NCBI RefSeq assembly: GCF_032930845.1
Contig: NZ_CP136758.1
Span: 3,020,879 to 3,084,878 of the forward strand
DNA from: Parvularcula sp. LCG005
Lineage (GTDB): Bacteria > Pseudomonadota > Alphaproteobacteria > Caulobacterales > Parvularculaceae
Length of the DNA: 64,000 bases
Direction: 5' to 3'
Positions 35,456-45,298 of this stretch are shown here, in pieces. The notes under the pieces are model-generated. The model was given only the letters and a program-made list of their open reading frames with translations, made no database searches and had not been told where the DNA came from. The position numbers and the translations under genes were made by a program. Numbering within the stretch: position 1 is the stretch's first letter; each line of letters begins with the position of its first letter.

Positions 35456-36490
35456 TTAGGCTGCGGGCTGATCTGCCGCCACGGGCTTCTGTGTCGCAGC
35501 CTGCTGGACGCGCCAGCTTGTAAAGGTCTGGCCTGCGGGCACGCCCTGGCAGACATAGTCGCGCAGCTCTGCCGCCGCTTCATCATTGTCGGCCAGCAAC
35601 TCACTCGGAGAGATCCGTTCACGGATGGTGATGTGAAACGTCTTGCCGCGCTTGTTGAACAGCTCATGAAACAGCGTCATGTCGCGCAGTTCCTCGTTCA
35701 GTTTCCAGAACCAGTAATAGAGCCAGCTGTTCCGTGAGCGGATATGGGCCGGGATGACCGGCACCTTGTATTTCTTGGCGAGGGCCGCGACGCTCGACAT
35801 CCACGGGCGTTCCTGCAGCTTCTTGTCTTCGTCCATATAGGCGAGGCGTCCTGAGGGAAACAGGATGATCGCCCGGCCTTCGGCGAAAGCCTGGTTCGAC
35901 GCCACAAGTGTCTCGCGGGATTTGGCGCGGTTCTTTTTCTCCGGTCGCCATTCAACGGGGATGAGCTTGTCGGTCAGGCGGGGGTTTAGACGGATCGCAT
36001 CGCCATTCACAAAGACAATGCCGTCGGGCCGAATATCAGCAATCGCATCGTGTACGGCCAATCCATCGGCAATACCGGTCGGGTGGTTCAGGGCAATGAT
36101 GAACCCGCCCTCCTTGGGGATATGCTCAAGGCCGGTGACATCGAGGTTCATGTCGAGCATGCCCGAGGCGTAGGCGAATGCCTCGTCGGCGGGCAATCGT
36201 CCGGCTTCGTCGACCATCCGCTTGGCCTTGCGATAGCCAAGAAGCTTGTTCAGCAGAACGCGGTAGATGGGCCAGAAGCGGGAGCGGGATAGTTTGGGTG
36301 CCCGCTCCTTGATCAGGACATCGACAATATGTCGATGCTTGTCCTCCGCTGGCGGCGGCACGTAATACGGGCTTTCGTTCTGCCAACGGAAAATTTCACG
36401 ATCAGCCTCGGATCGTTCGGGGTGCAGGGGCAGGCCGTCGGCGCCATAGGACGCCGCTGTTTGCCGAAGCTCTGTCGTCCCCGTGTCCAA
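35456..36490 (-). CDS. Lysophospholipid acyltransferase family protein
   Basis: 344 residues, PlsC-like fold. Catalytic motif ALNHPTGIADG (H-x4-D), phosphate-binding IILFPSGRLAYM and PVIPAHIRSRNSWLYY. The N-terminal 60 residues are soluble and charged, unlike classical PlsC. The only sensible start is the TTG at 36490, directly at the rph stop, which implies coupled but weak initiation. Acyl acceptor unknown; could be a lysophospholipid or an ornithine-lipid type acceptor. Confidence 0.8.
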   Translation of the reverse strand: MDTGTTELRQTAASYGADGLPLHPERSEADREIFRWQNESPYYVPPPAEDKHRHIVDVLIKERAPKLSRSRFWPIYRVLLNKLLGYRKAKRMVDEAGRLPADEAFAYASGMLDMNLDVTGLEHIPKEGGFIIALNHPTGIADGLAVHDAIADIRPDGIVFVNGDAIRLNPRLTDKLIPVEWRPEKKNRAKSRETLVASNQAFAEGRAIILFPSGRLAYMDEDKKLQERPWMSSVAALAKKYKVPVIPAHIRSRNSWLYYWFWKLNEELRDMTLFHELFNKRGKTFHITIRERISPSELLADNDEAAAELRDYVCQGVPAGQTFTSWRVQQAATQKPVAADQPAA

Positions 36491-37198
36491 TTAAATGGCC
36501 GCCTTCTGCTTTTCGGTCAGCTCGACACACGCCGTCTTGGCAAGGCCGAGGAGAGCGAGGAACTGCTCATCCGAGAACGGGTCGCCTTCGGCTGTGCCCT
36601 GAATTTCAACGATGCCGCCGGACCCGGTGATAACGAAATTGGCATCGGCCTGCGCATTGGAATCCTCGTCATAGTCGAGGTCCATGACGGGCGAGCCACT
36701 GTACAGGCCGCAGGAAATCGCAGCGACCGAATCCGTGATCGGATCTTTCTTGATGACACCATTTGTCATGGCCCAGGTCACCGCCTGGCGCAGGGCGACA
36801 TAGGCTCCGGTGATGGACGCGGTGCGCGTTCCGCCATCGGCCTGAATGACGTCGCAGTCGAGCAGGATCTGACGTTCGCCCAGAATGCCCATATCGACAA
36901 CAGCCCGCAGCGACCGGCCGATCAGGCGCTGAATTTCCTGGGTCCGGCCCGATGGGCCATCTTTCCGCTCGCGCCGCATCCGGGTGTGGGTGGAGCGGGG
37001 CAGCATGTTGTATTCTGCCGTGACCCAGCCCTTGCCGGAGTTGCGCATCCATGGCGGCACCTGCTCGTCCCAGGACGCGGTGCAGAGCACGTGCGTATTG
37101 CCAAATTTGACGAGGCACGACCCCTCGGCATAGCGGTTCACGCCCGTTTCAAAACTGACGGTCCGCATTTCGTTGAAGGCTCTGCCCGATGGCCGCAT
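36491..37198 (-). CDS. rph: Ribonuclease PH
   Basis: Phosphorolytic 3' exoribonuclease in tRNA maturation. 235 residues with [51 protein letters not shown] and the phosphate/metal site [23 protein letters not shown] 37198 has GAGGAG seven bases upstream; a longer frame to 37231 lacks support. In many Alphaproteobacteria rph is adjacent to hrcA; here hrcA lies 8 kb away. Confidence 0.97.
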   Translation of the reverse strand: MRPSGRAFNEMRTVSFETGVNRYAEGSCLVKFGNTHVLCTASWDEQVPPWMRNSGKGWVTAEYNMLPRSTHTRMRRERKDGPSGRTQEIQRLIGRSLRAVVDMGILGERQILLDCDVIQADGGTRTASITGAYVALRQAVTWAMTNGVIKKDPITDSVAAISCGLYSGSPVMDLDYDEDSNAQADANFVITGSGGIVEIQGTAEGDPFSDEQFLALLGLAKTACVELTEKQKAAI

Positions 37199-37347
37199 GC
37201 TCGTTCTCCTCGAGGTGTTGGTGTCCCGCATAAACGAGGTGCAGGGGACATGTCGAGAACAGCTACATGACGCTTTCCTTGCGACCGGATGAACCTTTTG
37301 TGTGCTGGCGCCGACTATCGAGTTGAAACCAGCCTGAAGGGGGCGGG

Positions 37348-37896
37348 ATGCATAGCGACGAGGAAGGCAGGGTTTACGACGAATTGCTCGTCACGCTCGT
37401 CCGCGCGGGTAATAAACGCGCGGCGGACAGGCTGGCCGCCCGTTGGTACCCCCGGCTGCTGCGAACCGCGCGCCGTCTCTTAGGTGATCAGGGCGAGGCA
37501 CAGGATGCTGTGCAGGACGCCTGGACGGGCATCTGCCGCGGCTGGATGGGATTGTCAGATCCGGCAAAGTTTCCGGTCTGGGCCTTCTCGATCCTGCACC
37601 GGAAATGCGCCGACCGCCTGCGTCATACGATCAGGGACCGCACGCATCTTTGCGATGTGGAGAATGTGGCTGTCGCAACGCCGGCCCAAGCGGATGATCG
37701 CTCTGCGCTCGAGCAGGCCTTTGGGCGCCTCAGCGCCGATCACCGTGAAGTGGCGGTCCTGTTCTTTGCTGAAGGACTGACGCTGCACGAAATCAGTGTG
37801 GTGACCGCCGTGCCGGTCGGCACCGTGAAATCCCGACTTTTTACCGCGCGCCATCAATTGCGCGCCCTGCTGAAAGGAGACGACGATGTCCAATGA
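37348..37896 (+). CDS. ECF-type RNA polymerase sigma factor
   Basis: 182 residues with sigma region 2 ([20 protein letters not shown], then [12 protein letters not shown]) and region 4 ([40 protein letters not shown], then SRL). It overlaps the next gene by 11 bases, typical of sigma factor and partner. The promoter it recognises is not evident; 150 bases upstream of it lie between rph and the ATG. Confidence 0.9.
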   Translation: MHSDEEGRVYDELLVTLVRAGNKRAADRLAARWYPRLLRTARRLLGDQGEAQDAVQDAWTGICRGWMGLSDPAKFPVWAFSILHRKCADRLRHTIRDRTHLCDVENVAVATPAQADDRSALEQAFGRLSADHREVAVLFFAEGLTLHEISVVTAVPVGTVKSRLFTARHQLRALLKGDDDVQ

Positions 37897-38266
37897 GGAT
37901 GCAACACTGCGCAGGCTGTCTGCGGCGGATCAGGAATTTCTGGACGATCTGGAGGACGGCCGGGGACTGTTCACCCAGCTGGGGGCCACGTTTCAGGGAC
38001 CGATGCGGTTCTGGACCATCATGATCTGGGTCATGGCATTCGTGCTGACGGGCTTGGGCTTTTTTTGCGTCTACCGACTATTTGCGGCGGACGCGGTACG
38101 GCCGATGATTTTGTGGGCCTTCGGTGCCTGGGCGGCATGGTCGGCGCAGATGGCGGTGAAACAGTGGATTTTTCAACGCATGGGAACGCTGACGATCCTC
38201 CGGGAGCTGAAGAAGCTTGAGCTTCGACTGGCCCGGTTGGAGGATCGTCAGGAGATCAGGTCTTAG
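37886..38266 (+). CDS. DUF6768 membrane protein, putative sigma partner
   Basis: 126 residues: soluble acidic N-terminus with SAADQEFLDDLEDG, two membrane helices (FWTIMIWVMAFVLTGLGFFC; PMILWAFGAWAAWSAQMAV) and a coiled-coil-like C-terminus (TILRELKKLELRLARLEDRQ). Members of this family accompany ECF sigma factors, so an anti-sigma role is a reasonable guess, not shown. AGGAG precedes the ATG inside the sigma gene. Confidence 0.8.
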   Translation: MSNEDATLRRLSAADQEFLDDLEDGRGLFTQLGATFQGPMRFWTIMIWVMAFVLTGLGFFCVYRLFAADAVRPMILWAFGAWAAWSAQMAVKQWIFQRMGTLTILRELKKLELRLARLEDRQEIRS

Positions 38267-39945
38267 CCGTTGGCGGCGTTACGGCTTGGACGGGGGCGAC
38301 GACCAGCATTGCCGCCTTTGCCCTCAGCGGTGCGGCGTGCACCGGCCGGCTTGTCACCCCGTTTGGCCTGGCCATCCTTGGCATGGGCCGGGCGACCACC
38401 TTGCGGTTTGCCAGCAGCACCATCACGGCGCGGCTTGTCCCCACGATAGGCAGGGCGATCATCGTCGCGGCGAGGACCACGGTCGCCGCGCGCGCGGGTT
38501 TCTGATGTCTCGCCGATCATGTTTTCGCGGGCACGGTCGCGGTCAAACCGCTTTGGCTTTGCCCCTGTGGGTGCATTTGCCGGGCGTACCGGCCGGTCAC
38601 CATCAGGATTGTCATTGGGAACCCAGCTGGAGCGCGGGGCCGGGGCCTCGTCTCTCTCAAACCGGTCACCACGCGCAGGCGCGCGGCGATTATTCCGATC
38701 ACCGCGATCGCTTTTGGGGCCGCGGCTCTGGCTGCGTGTATCACGGCCTTCCCCGCCTTGGGGACGACCACGACCGCCACCACCACCACCACGGCGTTTG
38801 ACGGCTGGACCGGTGGCGGGTTCAGGCTCACCAACAGCGTCGATGCGCATCTTGATGGCGCGCTCAATGTCTTTCAGATAGCCGAACTCTGACCCGTCGC
38901 AGAATGAGATGGCGACGCCGCTCTTGCCGGCACGCGCTGTCCGACCGATCCGGTGCACATAGCTTTCCGGAATATTCGGCAGCTCGAAATTCACCACATG
39001 GCTGACGTCATCAATGTCGATACCGCGCGCGGCGATGTCGGTGGCAACGAGAATGCGGATTTCGCTCTTCTTGAACTGGTCGAGGGCGCGTGTCCGGGCC
39101 CCCTGGCTCTTGTTGCCGTGAATAGCCGCGGCCTTGAGACCATAGGAGTCGAGATATTTTGTGACCTTGTCCGCGCCATGTTTGGTGCGGGTAAAGACAA
39201 TCGCCCGCTCAACATCGGTCGAGGAGAGCACGGCGATCAGGCGGTCTTTCTTGCGGTCCGCGGGCATGTGCTCAACGGTCTGGCTGATCCGCTCGATCGG
39301 GCGAGATTCTGCCGCGACGGCGATATTCACCGGCTCGTTCAGGAAGTCGTTGGCGAGGGCGCGAATGGCGGACGGCATGGTTGCCGAGAACAGCACCGTC
39401 TGGCGATCTGATGGCACGCGCTGCATGATCCGGCGGATGGCCGGCATGAAGCCCAGATCCATCATCTGGTCCGCTTCGTCGAGGACGATGGTGCGGACGG
39501 AATCAAGTTTCACGGCACCGGTCGACATATGGTCCAGAAGACGGCCCGGTGTCGCCACGACGATGTTCACGCCGCCGGCCATGGTACGGGCCTGTGGGCG
39601 CGGGTTCACACCGCCAACGATCACCGCGACTGTGGGTTTGATGAACCGGCCATAAACGCGAATGCTCTCGGCGATCTGCGCGACAAGCTCACGGGTCGGC
39701 GCGAGGATCAGCACGCTTGACGATTTCGGGGTGATGGTGACGGGGCTGTTGGCAATCTTGTGCAGCAGCGGCAGGACGAAGGCTGCGGTCTTGCCGGTGC
39801 CTGTCTGCGCGATGCCCAGAACGTCACGATTTTCCATCAGAGGCGGAATGCCCTGTTCCTGAATGGGGGTGGGGTTTTCATAGCCCGCGGCGAGAACGGC
39901 ACGCAGGACAGGCTCGGCAAGGCCAAGCGAAGAGAAGTCAGTCAT
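38263..39945 (-). CDS. DEAD-box RNA helicase, RhlE-like
   Basis: 560-residue ATP-dependent RNA helicase. Q motif PTPIQEQGIP, motif I AQTGTGKTAAF, Ia PTRELVAQ, II LDEADQMMD, III FSATMP, and in domain 2 VATDIAARGID and HRIGRTARAG. From about residue 375 the tail is disordered and rich in Gly, Arg and Asp (repeated GGGRGR-like and RGDR patterns), for RNA binding. A hairpin masks its ribosome binding site (see 39952-39970), suggesting post-transcriptional control. Confidence 0.95.
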   Translation of the reverse strand: MTDFSSLGLAEPVLRAVLAAGYENPTPIQEQGIPPLMENRDVLGIAQTGTGKTAAFVLPLLHKIANSPVTITPKSSSVLILAPTRELVAQIAESIRVYGRFIKPTVAVIVGGVNPRPQARTMAGGVNIVVATPGRLLDHMSTGAVKLDSVRTIVLDEADQMMDLGFMPAIRRIMQRVPSDRQTVLFSATMPSAIRALANDFLNEPVNIAVAAESRPIERISQTVEHMPADRKKDRLIAVLSSTDVERAIVFTRTKHGADKVTKYLDSYGLKAAAIHGNKSQGARTRALDQFKKSEIRILVATDIAARGIDIDDVSHVVNFELPNIPESYVHRIGRTARAGKSGVAISFCDGSEFGYLKDIERAIKMRIDAVGEPEPATGPAVKRRGGGGGGRGRPQGGEGRDTRSQSRGPKSDRGDRNNRRAPARGDRFERDEAPAPRSSWVPNDNPDGDRPVRPANAPTGAKPKRFDRDRARENMIGETSETRARGDRGPRRDDDRPAYRGDKPRRDGAAGKPQGGRPAHAKDGQAKRGDKPAGARRTAEGKGGNAGRRPRPSRNAANG

Positions 39946-39951
39946 TATAAT

Positions 39952-39970
39952 CTTTCAGTACCGCTGAAAG
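39952..39970 (-). promoter_or_regulatory. Hairpin sequestering the helicase Shine-Dalgarno
   Basis: On the minus strand the leader reads CTTTCAG-CGGTA-CTGAAAG followed by ATTATA and the ATG at 39945. The perfect seven-bp stem has in its 3' arm GAAAG, the only SD-like sequence, six bases before the start. The remaining leader up to pxpA (39971-40210) shows no further gene. Confidence 0.6.
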
Positions 39971-40210
39971 GCGCGAGCCGGTCTTCACCGTCGCGCCAGG
40001 GCGCACGTCTTGAGTGGAGGTCGTTGCGCAGAAAAGCGACCCGGATATATCGGGAGCCCGTTATTTGCCGGGCGAACTTAACGGGCGCTACTGCCAGGGA
40101 TGAGACCCTGTCCACGCAAGCGGCGCGCATTATTGCGGCCTATGAACACATTTGGCCGACAGACGCAATCTATTTCTGAAACCGTTCTTTATTGGTAAAG
40201 ATAGACGCAC

Positions 40211-40957
40211 ATGACATCAACTTTATCAATCGACCTGAATGCGGACCTTGGTGAGGGGTGCGGTGATGACACCGCGCTCATGCCGGTGCTGTCCAGCTGC
40301 AACATTGCCTGCGGTGGCCATGCCGGAGATCAGGAGACAATGGCGATCGCTGTCGCGCTGGCTCAGCAGCATGGTGTCGCAATCGGGGCCCACCCTTCCT
40401 ATCCGGACCGTGACGGTTTCGGACGCCGTGCACTGGACATTGAGCCGGCGGCCTTGCGTGCGAGCCTGCTGGAGCAATGTCGCACACTGATGGACGTCGG
40501 CGCTCAACGGGGTGCCCGGATCGTGCATCTGAAACCCCATGGCGCCCTTTACAATGTCGCAGCACAGGATGAGGGTCAGGCGCACACGATCGTCGCGGTG
40601 GCGCAGGAACTGGGCCTGCGCCTTGTGGGCCCGCCGGGTGGTGAGATGCGGCGCCTCGCCGGTACGATGGGGGTGCCGTACACCGCAGAAGGCTTTGCCG
40701 ATCGTCAATATGATGGGGACGGACAGCTTGTGTCTCGCCAACTGGATGGGTCGGTGTTTCATGAGGTGGAGACTCAGGTCACCCAGGCCCTTGCCTTGGC
40801 CCGCGGCGACCGTCTAGAGCCCAGAGGCGGTGGCGCGCTCTCCCTGCGGGTGGAAACGATATGCGTGCATGGCGATACGCCGGGTGCCGTCGACGCGGCC
40901 AAGGCGATCCGATGCGCCCTTGAAAACAGCAATATTTCAATCAGGTCGGTACAATGA
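40211..40957 (+). CDS. pxpA: 5-oxoprolinase subunit A
   Basis: LamB/YcsF family subunit of the ATP-dependent PxpABC 5-oxoprolinase, which opens 5-oxoproline (pyroglutamate) to glutamate. 248 residues with IDLNADLGEGCGDD, ACGGHAGD, GAHPSYPDRDGFGRR, VKPHGALYN-type sequence LKPHGALYNVAA, and ICVHGDTPGAV. First gene of a pxpABC operon; the 3' end overlaps pxpB by four bases. Confidence 0.96.
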   Translation: MTSTLSIDLNADLGEGCGDDTALMPVLSSCNIACGGHAGDQETMAIAVALAQQHGVAIGAHPSYPDRDGFGRRALDIEPAALRASLLEQCRTLMDVGAQRGARIVHLKPHGALYNVAAQDEGQAHTIVAVAQELGLRLVGPPGGEMRRLAGTMGVPYTAEGFADRQYDGDGQLVSRQLDGSVFHEVETQVTQALALARGDRLEPRGGGALSLRVETICVHGDTPGAVDAAKAIRCALENSNISIRSVQ

Positions 40958-41565
40958 CGGTTACTCAGATTTCGGAAGATATCGCGACCATTGCGGTCCC
41001 GGATGCTTCGGTCGGACGCGTCATCGCGGACCGACTGCGGGCCACCGGTCTGTTTGGCGAGATTGTGCCGGCGCTGGAAGAGGTCGCGGTTCAGTTCGAT
41101 CCCCTTGCGGTCACGTGGACGCAGGTTGAAGCGGTGCTTGCCGACCTGGACGATCTGGCGGCCGTTCCAGACACGGTGATGGGCGCGCCCCTGATGATCG
41201 AGGTACGCTATGGCGGCGAAGATGGCCCTGATCTGGAGAAGGTCGCCGGACAGCTCGGGATCGGCACGGCTGATCTTGTTGATCAGCATACGGCGTCTCC
41301 AGTTCAGATCGAGATGATGGGGTTCACCCCCGGCTTTGCCTATGTGCAGGGGTGCGGCTGGCAGGTGCCAAGACGCGCACGGCCCCGGGCATTCGTACCT
41401 GCAGGATCCATCGGTGTCGCTGGCGGGATGAGCGGGCTCTATTCCCTTGGTGGGCCGGGTGGCTGGCCCCTGATCGGCCGAACGGACCTTACGCTTTTTG
41501 ATGGTCGTCTGGATGATCCTTTCACTCTTTTAGCGGGTCAGTGGATCCAGTTCAGGGCTGTCTGA
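40954..41565 (+). CDS. pxpB: 5-oxoprolinase subunit B
   Basis: 203 residues of the KipI/PxpB allophanate-hydrolase subunit 1 family. Conserved VRYGGEDGPDLEKVA, MGFTPGFAYVQG, VPRRARPRAFVPAGSIGVAG and GPGGWPLIGRT. With PxpC it forms the complex that transfers the ATP-activated intermediate. Its stop shares a base with the pxpC ATG. Confidence 0.95.
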   Translation: MTVTQISEDIATIAVPDASVGRVIADRLRATGLFGEIVPALEEVAVQFDPLAVTWTQVEAVLADLDDLAAVPDTVMGAPLMIEVRYGGEDGPDLEKVAGQLGIGTADLVDQHTASPVQIEMMGFTPGFAYVQGCGWQVPRRARPRAFVPAGSIGVAGGMSGLYSLGGPGGWPLIGRTDLTLFDGRLDDPFTLLAGQWIQFRAV

Positions 41566-42506
41566 TGCGAGTACTGACGATTGAAAAACCCGGACTGCAG
41601 AGCGTTCTTCAGGGAGCGCCGAGAACCGGTTTTCGCCATCGCGGTGTGCCGCGGTCCGGTGCGGCAGATGCCTACAGCCTGGCGCTCGCCAATCGCGCGG
41701 TCGGTAATGCGCCGCTGGCCACAGGCATTGAAATTCCCGGCGGTCAGTTCTCCTGCACGTTCAGGACCGAGACCATGATCTGTATTCTGGGTGCGACAGC
41801 CAATCTGGCCCTATCGTCCCGACCTGTCCGGCCGGGTACCACCGTGCCCGTGAAGCCCGGTGACCGCCTCCTGATCAGCGGACTCGCGGACGGTATGCGG
41901 GTCTATGTGGCGGTGCGCGGCGGCCTGAAGGCGCGGTCGATCATGGGCTCGCCCTCGACCTATCTGCCCGCCCGCCTTGGGGGAATTGGGCGCGCATTGC
42001 AGGTCGGCGATGATCTTGCGCTGGCGGATGACGCAATTGACGAGCCGCAGGCACTGCCCGCGGACCTGCTGATCCCGCCAAGTACACGTCATGTTCTGCG
42101 ATGCTGTGACGGGGCTGAGTTTGAGAGCTTGTCACCAACATCGCAGCACGATCTGTTCGAACGGGATTTTATTGTGTCCTCGCGACTGGACCGCATGGGC
42201 GTTGGTCTTGAGGGACCGCCTCTTGAGATTGACAGTCAGGGGACGATGAAAAGCGCGCCGGTGTTTCCCGGCACCATTCAGTGTCCGGAGGGCGGGGCAC
42301 CTTTCATCCTGCTGGCCGATGCGCAGACGACGGGCGGCTATCCCCGTGTTGCGCAGATCATCGCTGCTGACCGGTTCCAGCTGGGCCAGCTCAGACCCGG
42401 CGATCAGGTGCGGTTGATGCGGGTAACCCCCGCGGCCGCCCTGCGCGTGCTTGAGGCGAAGGCTGCGGCCCTCAAATCCATCGGTATTCCGATTTCGGCG
42501 TTATAG
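41565..42506 (+). CDS. pxpC: 5-oxoprolinase subunit C
   Basis: 313 residues, KipA/PxpC biotin-dependent carboxylase-like family. Signatures GFRHRGVPRSGAADAYSLAL, ANRAVGNAPLATGIEI, DRMGVGLEGP, FPGTIQCPEGGAPFILLADA and GYPRVAQII. I start at the ATG 41565, in the TGATG overlap with pxpB; an upstream in-frame ATG at 41541 lies inside pxpB and is less likely. Followed by a strong terminator. Confidence 0.95.
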   Translation: MRVLTIEKPGLQSVLQGAPRTGFRHRGVPRSGAADAYSLALANRAVGNAPLATGIEIPGGQFSCTFRTETMICILGATANLALSSRPVRPGTTVPVKPGDRLLISGLADGMRVYVAVRGGLKARSIMGSPSTYLPARLGGIGRALQVGDDLALADDAIDEPQALPADLLIPPSTRHVLRCCDGAEFESLSPTSQHDLFERDFIVSSRLDRMGVGLEGPPLEIDSQGTMKSAPVFPGTIQCPEGGAPFILLADAQTTGGYPRVAQIIAADRFQLGQLRPGDQVRLMRVTPAAALRVLEAKAAALKSIGIPISAL

Positions 42507-42510
42507 ACAA

Positions 42511-42540
42511 AAAAAAGGCGCGCCGTTCAGCGCGCCTTTT
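42511..42540. terminator. Bidirectional Rho-independent terminator
   Basis: Seven-bp GC stem (42517-42523 with 42530-42536, loop of six) flanked by A8 on the left and T4 on the right; it can end pxpABC from one side and the GH3 gene from the other. Confidence 0.85.
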
Positions 42541-42559
42541 CCTTTGTGTCTATTACGGA

Positions 42560-45298
42560 TCAATTGCCTGCAAAGCTGACCTTGGTCGAGACGGCGCCCT
42601 TGTAATAGGCGGGTTGCCCACCGCCGACGCTGAACGTCGCGCTCCCCTCTTGCGGAATGACCAGCTTGCCGTCCTCATCGAAATATCCGACCCGCTCAGG
42701 GGACAGACTGAATTCGACGGTCGTGCTCTCGCCTGGCTCAAGCTCGACGACCTCAAAGCCGACCAGTTCCACTCGCGGCACGGTCGGATTGGCGCGCTTG
42801 TCGTGGCTCATGTAGAGCTGGACGACCTCACGGCCGGCCCGCTCGCCTGTATTGGTCACCTCGACGCTGACCGCTAGCTCGCCCGAAGCATCGTGTTCGG
42901 ACGGTATCTCAAGATTGCCGTAGCCAAAGGTGGTGTAGGACAAGCCATATCCGAACGGATAGAGCGGTTTGCCGGTGAAGTATTTGTACGTCCGGTTGGC
43001 CATTGAATAGTCCAAGAACGCCGGAAGATCGTCGACCGATTTGTAGAACGTCACCGGCAGGCGGCCTGATGGGCTGTACTCGCCCCATAGCAGGTCAGCG
43101 ATGGCGACGCCCGCTTTCTCACCGGGATAGAAGGCCTGCACGATAGCGGGCAGGTTTTCGTCTTCCCAGTTCAGCGCCATGGCGCTGCCGGAGAAGTTGA
43201 CCAGCACCACTGGCTTGCCCGTAGCGTGCAGAGACTTCAGCAGCGCTTCCTGTGGGGCGGGCAGTTCGAGGTGGGTACGGTCACCGCCAAGGAAGCCGTC
43301 AATCTCGACGGACATCTCTTCGCCCTCAAGATTGGCGTCGATACCACCGAAGAACAGGACCACATCGGCCTTCTCTGCGGCGGCCATCGCCTCCGCCTTC
43401 AGGTCACGGGAGACGTCGACCCAGGACAGGTTCACGAATTTTTCGAGCGCATCGCGGGACCAGCCGCTGTTGAACGTCATGGCGAGCTGGAAGTCGTATT
43501 CTTCTCCCGCCGTCATGGTGAATTCCTGATCGCCCTCAACCACTTCGCCATTGATGGAAAGTTCAGTCCAGCGCGATGGCTTGAAGCGATAAGTACCGTC
43601 TGTCGTCGGTTTGATCACGCCTGTCCACGTGGCGCCGAATTCGTCATTCAGATTGTCGGTGGTCGGCGTACGAAGCCAATACGCATCAATCGTTTCTTCG
43701 ACACCGGTCTTGACCACTTCGCCGGTGCGCTCAGGCTCGATATAATAGCTTGCCTGCACGCCGGGCTGCAGCGAGCCGTCGTCTGCACGATGGAAGAGCG
43801 CGGCTGCCGGCACGGTTTCATAATTAGCGTAGACATCACCAGCAATGGTCGAGCCCGGCGCGTAGAACACGTTTTCTTCGCCGATCTTTTCGCGGATGCC
43901 TTCGAGTGCCGTCACGGACGCCGTGGGGATGCCGTAATAATTCGCGACAAGCGTCCACCAATTGTCAGCATTCGGACCGATTACCGCGACCTTGACATCA
44001 TCGGCAAGCGGCAGGACGCCGTCATTCTTCAGAAGCACGAGAGATTTGCGTGCCGCATCCTCGGTCAGGGCCAGGTGCGCCTCACTGGCCACATCGTCGA
44101 CCGACGCGCCGGACCAGGGGACGAGCGATGGATCGTCATACATCCCCAGACGGAACAGCGCGGTATAAAGACGAATGACGGATTGGTCGATAGTGGCCTC
44201 ATCGATCAGGCCCTGTTCCACGGCGGCGGGCAGGGCGTCCATCTTGTTGCCATAGCCATCACCGCAATTGACGTCCGTGCCCATCTTCACGGCGACAGCG
44301 GCCGCCTCAGCGCGGGTGTCGACATAGTCATGGCCGATGTAATGGGCTTCGCCCGTCTTCATCTTGTCTTCATCGTAATAGAAGTCACCGATGGCCCCGC
44401 AGTCGGAAACCACATAGCCGTCAAAGCCGAGTTCCCCGCGCAACAGGTCGACCATCAGACGCTCGCTCCCGCAGGCCGGGGCACCCCAGACGGCGTTATA
44501 GGCGCACATCACCGAGGCCACTTCGGTCTCGTCAAAGGCCATTTTGAACGCAGGCAGATAAGTCTCGTAAAGATCAGCGTCGGAGGCGGAAATGTCATCG
44601 CGGTGGCGTGACGGCTCCGGCCCGGAATGGACCGCATAGTGTTTCACGGTCGTGACGGTCTTGAGGTATGAAGGATCATCGCCCTGCATGCCGTTCACGA
44701 AGTTGACGGCCATACGGCCGGTCAGGAACGGGTCCTCACCATAGGTTTCCTGACCCCGGCCCCAGCGCGGGTCACGGAAGATGTTGATGTTTGGCGACCA
44801 GAAGGTCAGCCCACCATACATCGCATAGACGTCTTCCGAGCTGTACAGATTATACTTCGCGCGCGCTTCGTCAGAGATCACCGTGGTGATGTCGAACATG
44901 AGATCTTCATCCCATGTCGCAGCAAGGCCAATGGCCTGCGGAAAGACTGTGGCGTGACCGGCACGCGCCACACCGTGCAGGGCTTCGTTCCACCAATTAT
45001 ACTCATGAATACCAAGACGCGGAATGGCCGCGGCCTTGTCGTACATCTGGGCGGCTTTTTCCTCCAGCGTCATCCGGCTGACGAGATCGCGGGCACGCTC
45101 CTCAGCTGACAGGCTGGTGTCCATGAAAGGGAGCGTTTTGGGATCGACACTGTCGCTATTGTCGTCCGTCGCTTCCGCGGCGGCTTGCGGTGCTTCTTCT
45201 GCAGCATCCGCCTTTTGCGTCGCGCCTTCACCACACGAAATAATCAGCGCGAGGGCGGCAGCAGAACCAAGCCAGCGCCAGTGATCGATTTTATTCAT
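42560..45298 (-). CDS. Glycoside hydrolase family 3 lipoprotein with PA14 domain
   Basis: 912 residues from ATG 45298 (GAGG eight bases upstream). Signal with lipobox ALIISC (Cys22), then an Ala/Asp/Glu-rich linker to about 50. GH3 catalytic domain with EYNWWNEALHGVARAG, TVKHYAVHSGPE and nucleophile Asp299 in GYVVSDCGAI; the second GH3 domain is interrupted by a PA14 domain (about residues 450-620, GVQASYYIEPERTGE ... TDGTYRFKPSRW) and followed by a fibronectin-III-like end. The layout and the WNEALHG and KHYAVHSG motifs match the beta-xylosidase/beta-glucosidase branch. Anchored in the envelope facing the periplasm or surface. Monocistronic. Confidence 0.93.
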   Translation of the reverse strand: MNKIDHWRWLGSAAALALIISCGEGATQKADAAEEAPQAAAEATDDNSDSVDPKTLPFMDTSLSAEERARDLVSRMTLEEKAAQMYDKAAAIPRLGIHEYNWWNEALHGVARAGHATVFPQAIGLAATWDEDLMFDITTVISDEARAKYNLYSSEDVYAMYGGLTFWSPNINIFRDPRWGRGQETYGEDPFLTGRMAVNFVNGMQGDDPSYLKTVTTVKHYAVHSGPEPSRHRDDISASDADLYETYLPAFKMAFDETEVASVMCAYNAVWGAPACGSERLMVDLLRGELGFDGYVVSDCGAIGDFYYDEDKMKTGEAHYIGHDYVDTRAEAAAVAVKMGTDVNCGDGYGNKMDALPAAVEQGLIDEATIDQSVIRLYTALFRLGMYDDPSLVPWSGASVDDVASEAHLALTEDAARKSLVLLKNDGVLPLADDVKVAVIGPNADNWWTLVANYYGIPTASVTALEGIREKIGEENVFYAPGSTIAGDVYANYETVPAAALFHRADDGSLQPGVQASYYIEPERTGEVVKTGVEETIDAYWLRTPTTDNLNDEFGATWTGVIKPTTDGTYRFKPSRWTELSINGEVVEGDQEFTMTAGEEYDFQLAMTFNSGWSRDALEKFVNLSWVDVSRDLKAEAMAAAEKADVVLFFGGIDANLEGEEMSVEIDGFLGGDRTHLELPAPQEALLKSLHATGKPVVLVNFSGSAMALNWEDENLPAIVQAFYPGEKAGVAIADLLWGEYSPSGRLPVTFYKSVDDLPAFLDYSMANRTYKYFTGKPLYPFGYGLSYTTFGYGNLEIPSEHDASGELAVSVEVTNTGERAGREVVQLYMSHDKRANPTVPRVELVGFEVVELEPGESTTVEFSLSPERVGYFDEDGKLVIPQEGSATFSVGGGQPAYYKGAVSTKVSFAGN

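Noticed and set aside
43226..44611. 461-codon open frame opposite the GH3 gene
   Set aside because: Antisense shadow; GH3 motifs on the minus strand are unambiguous.
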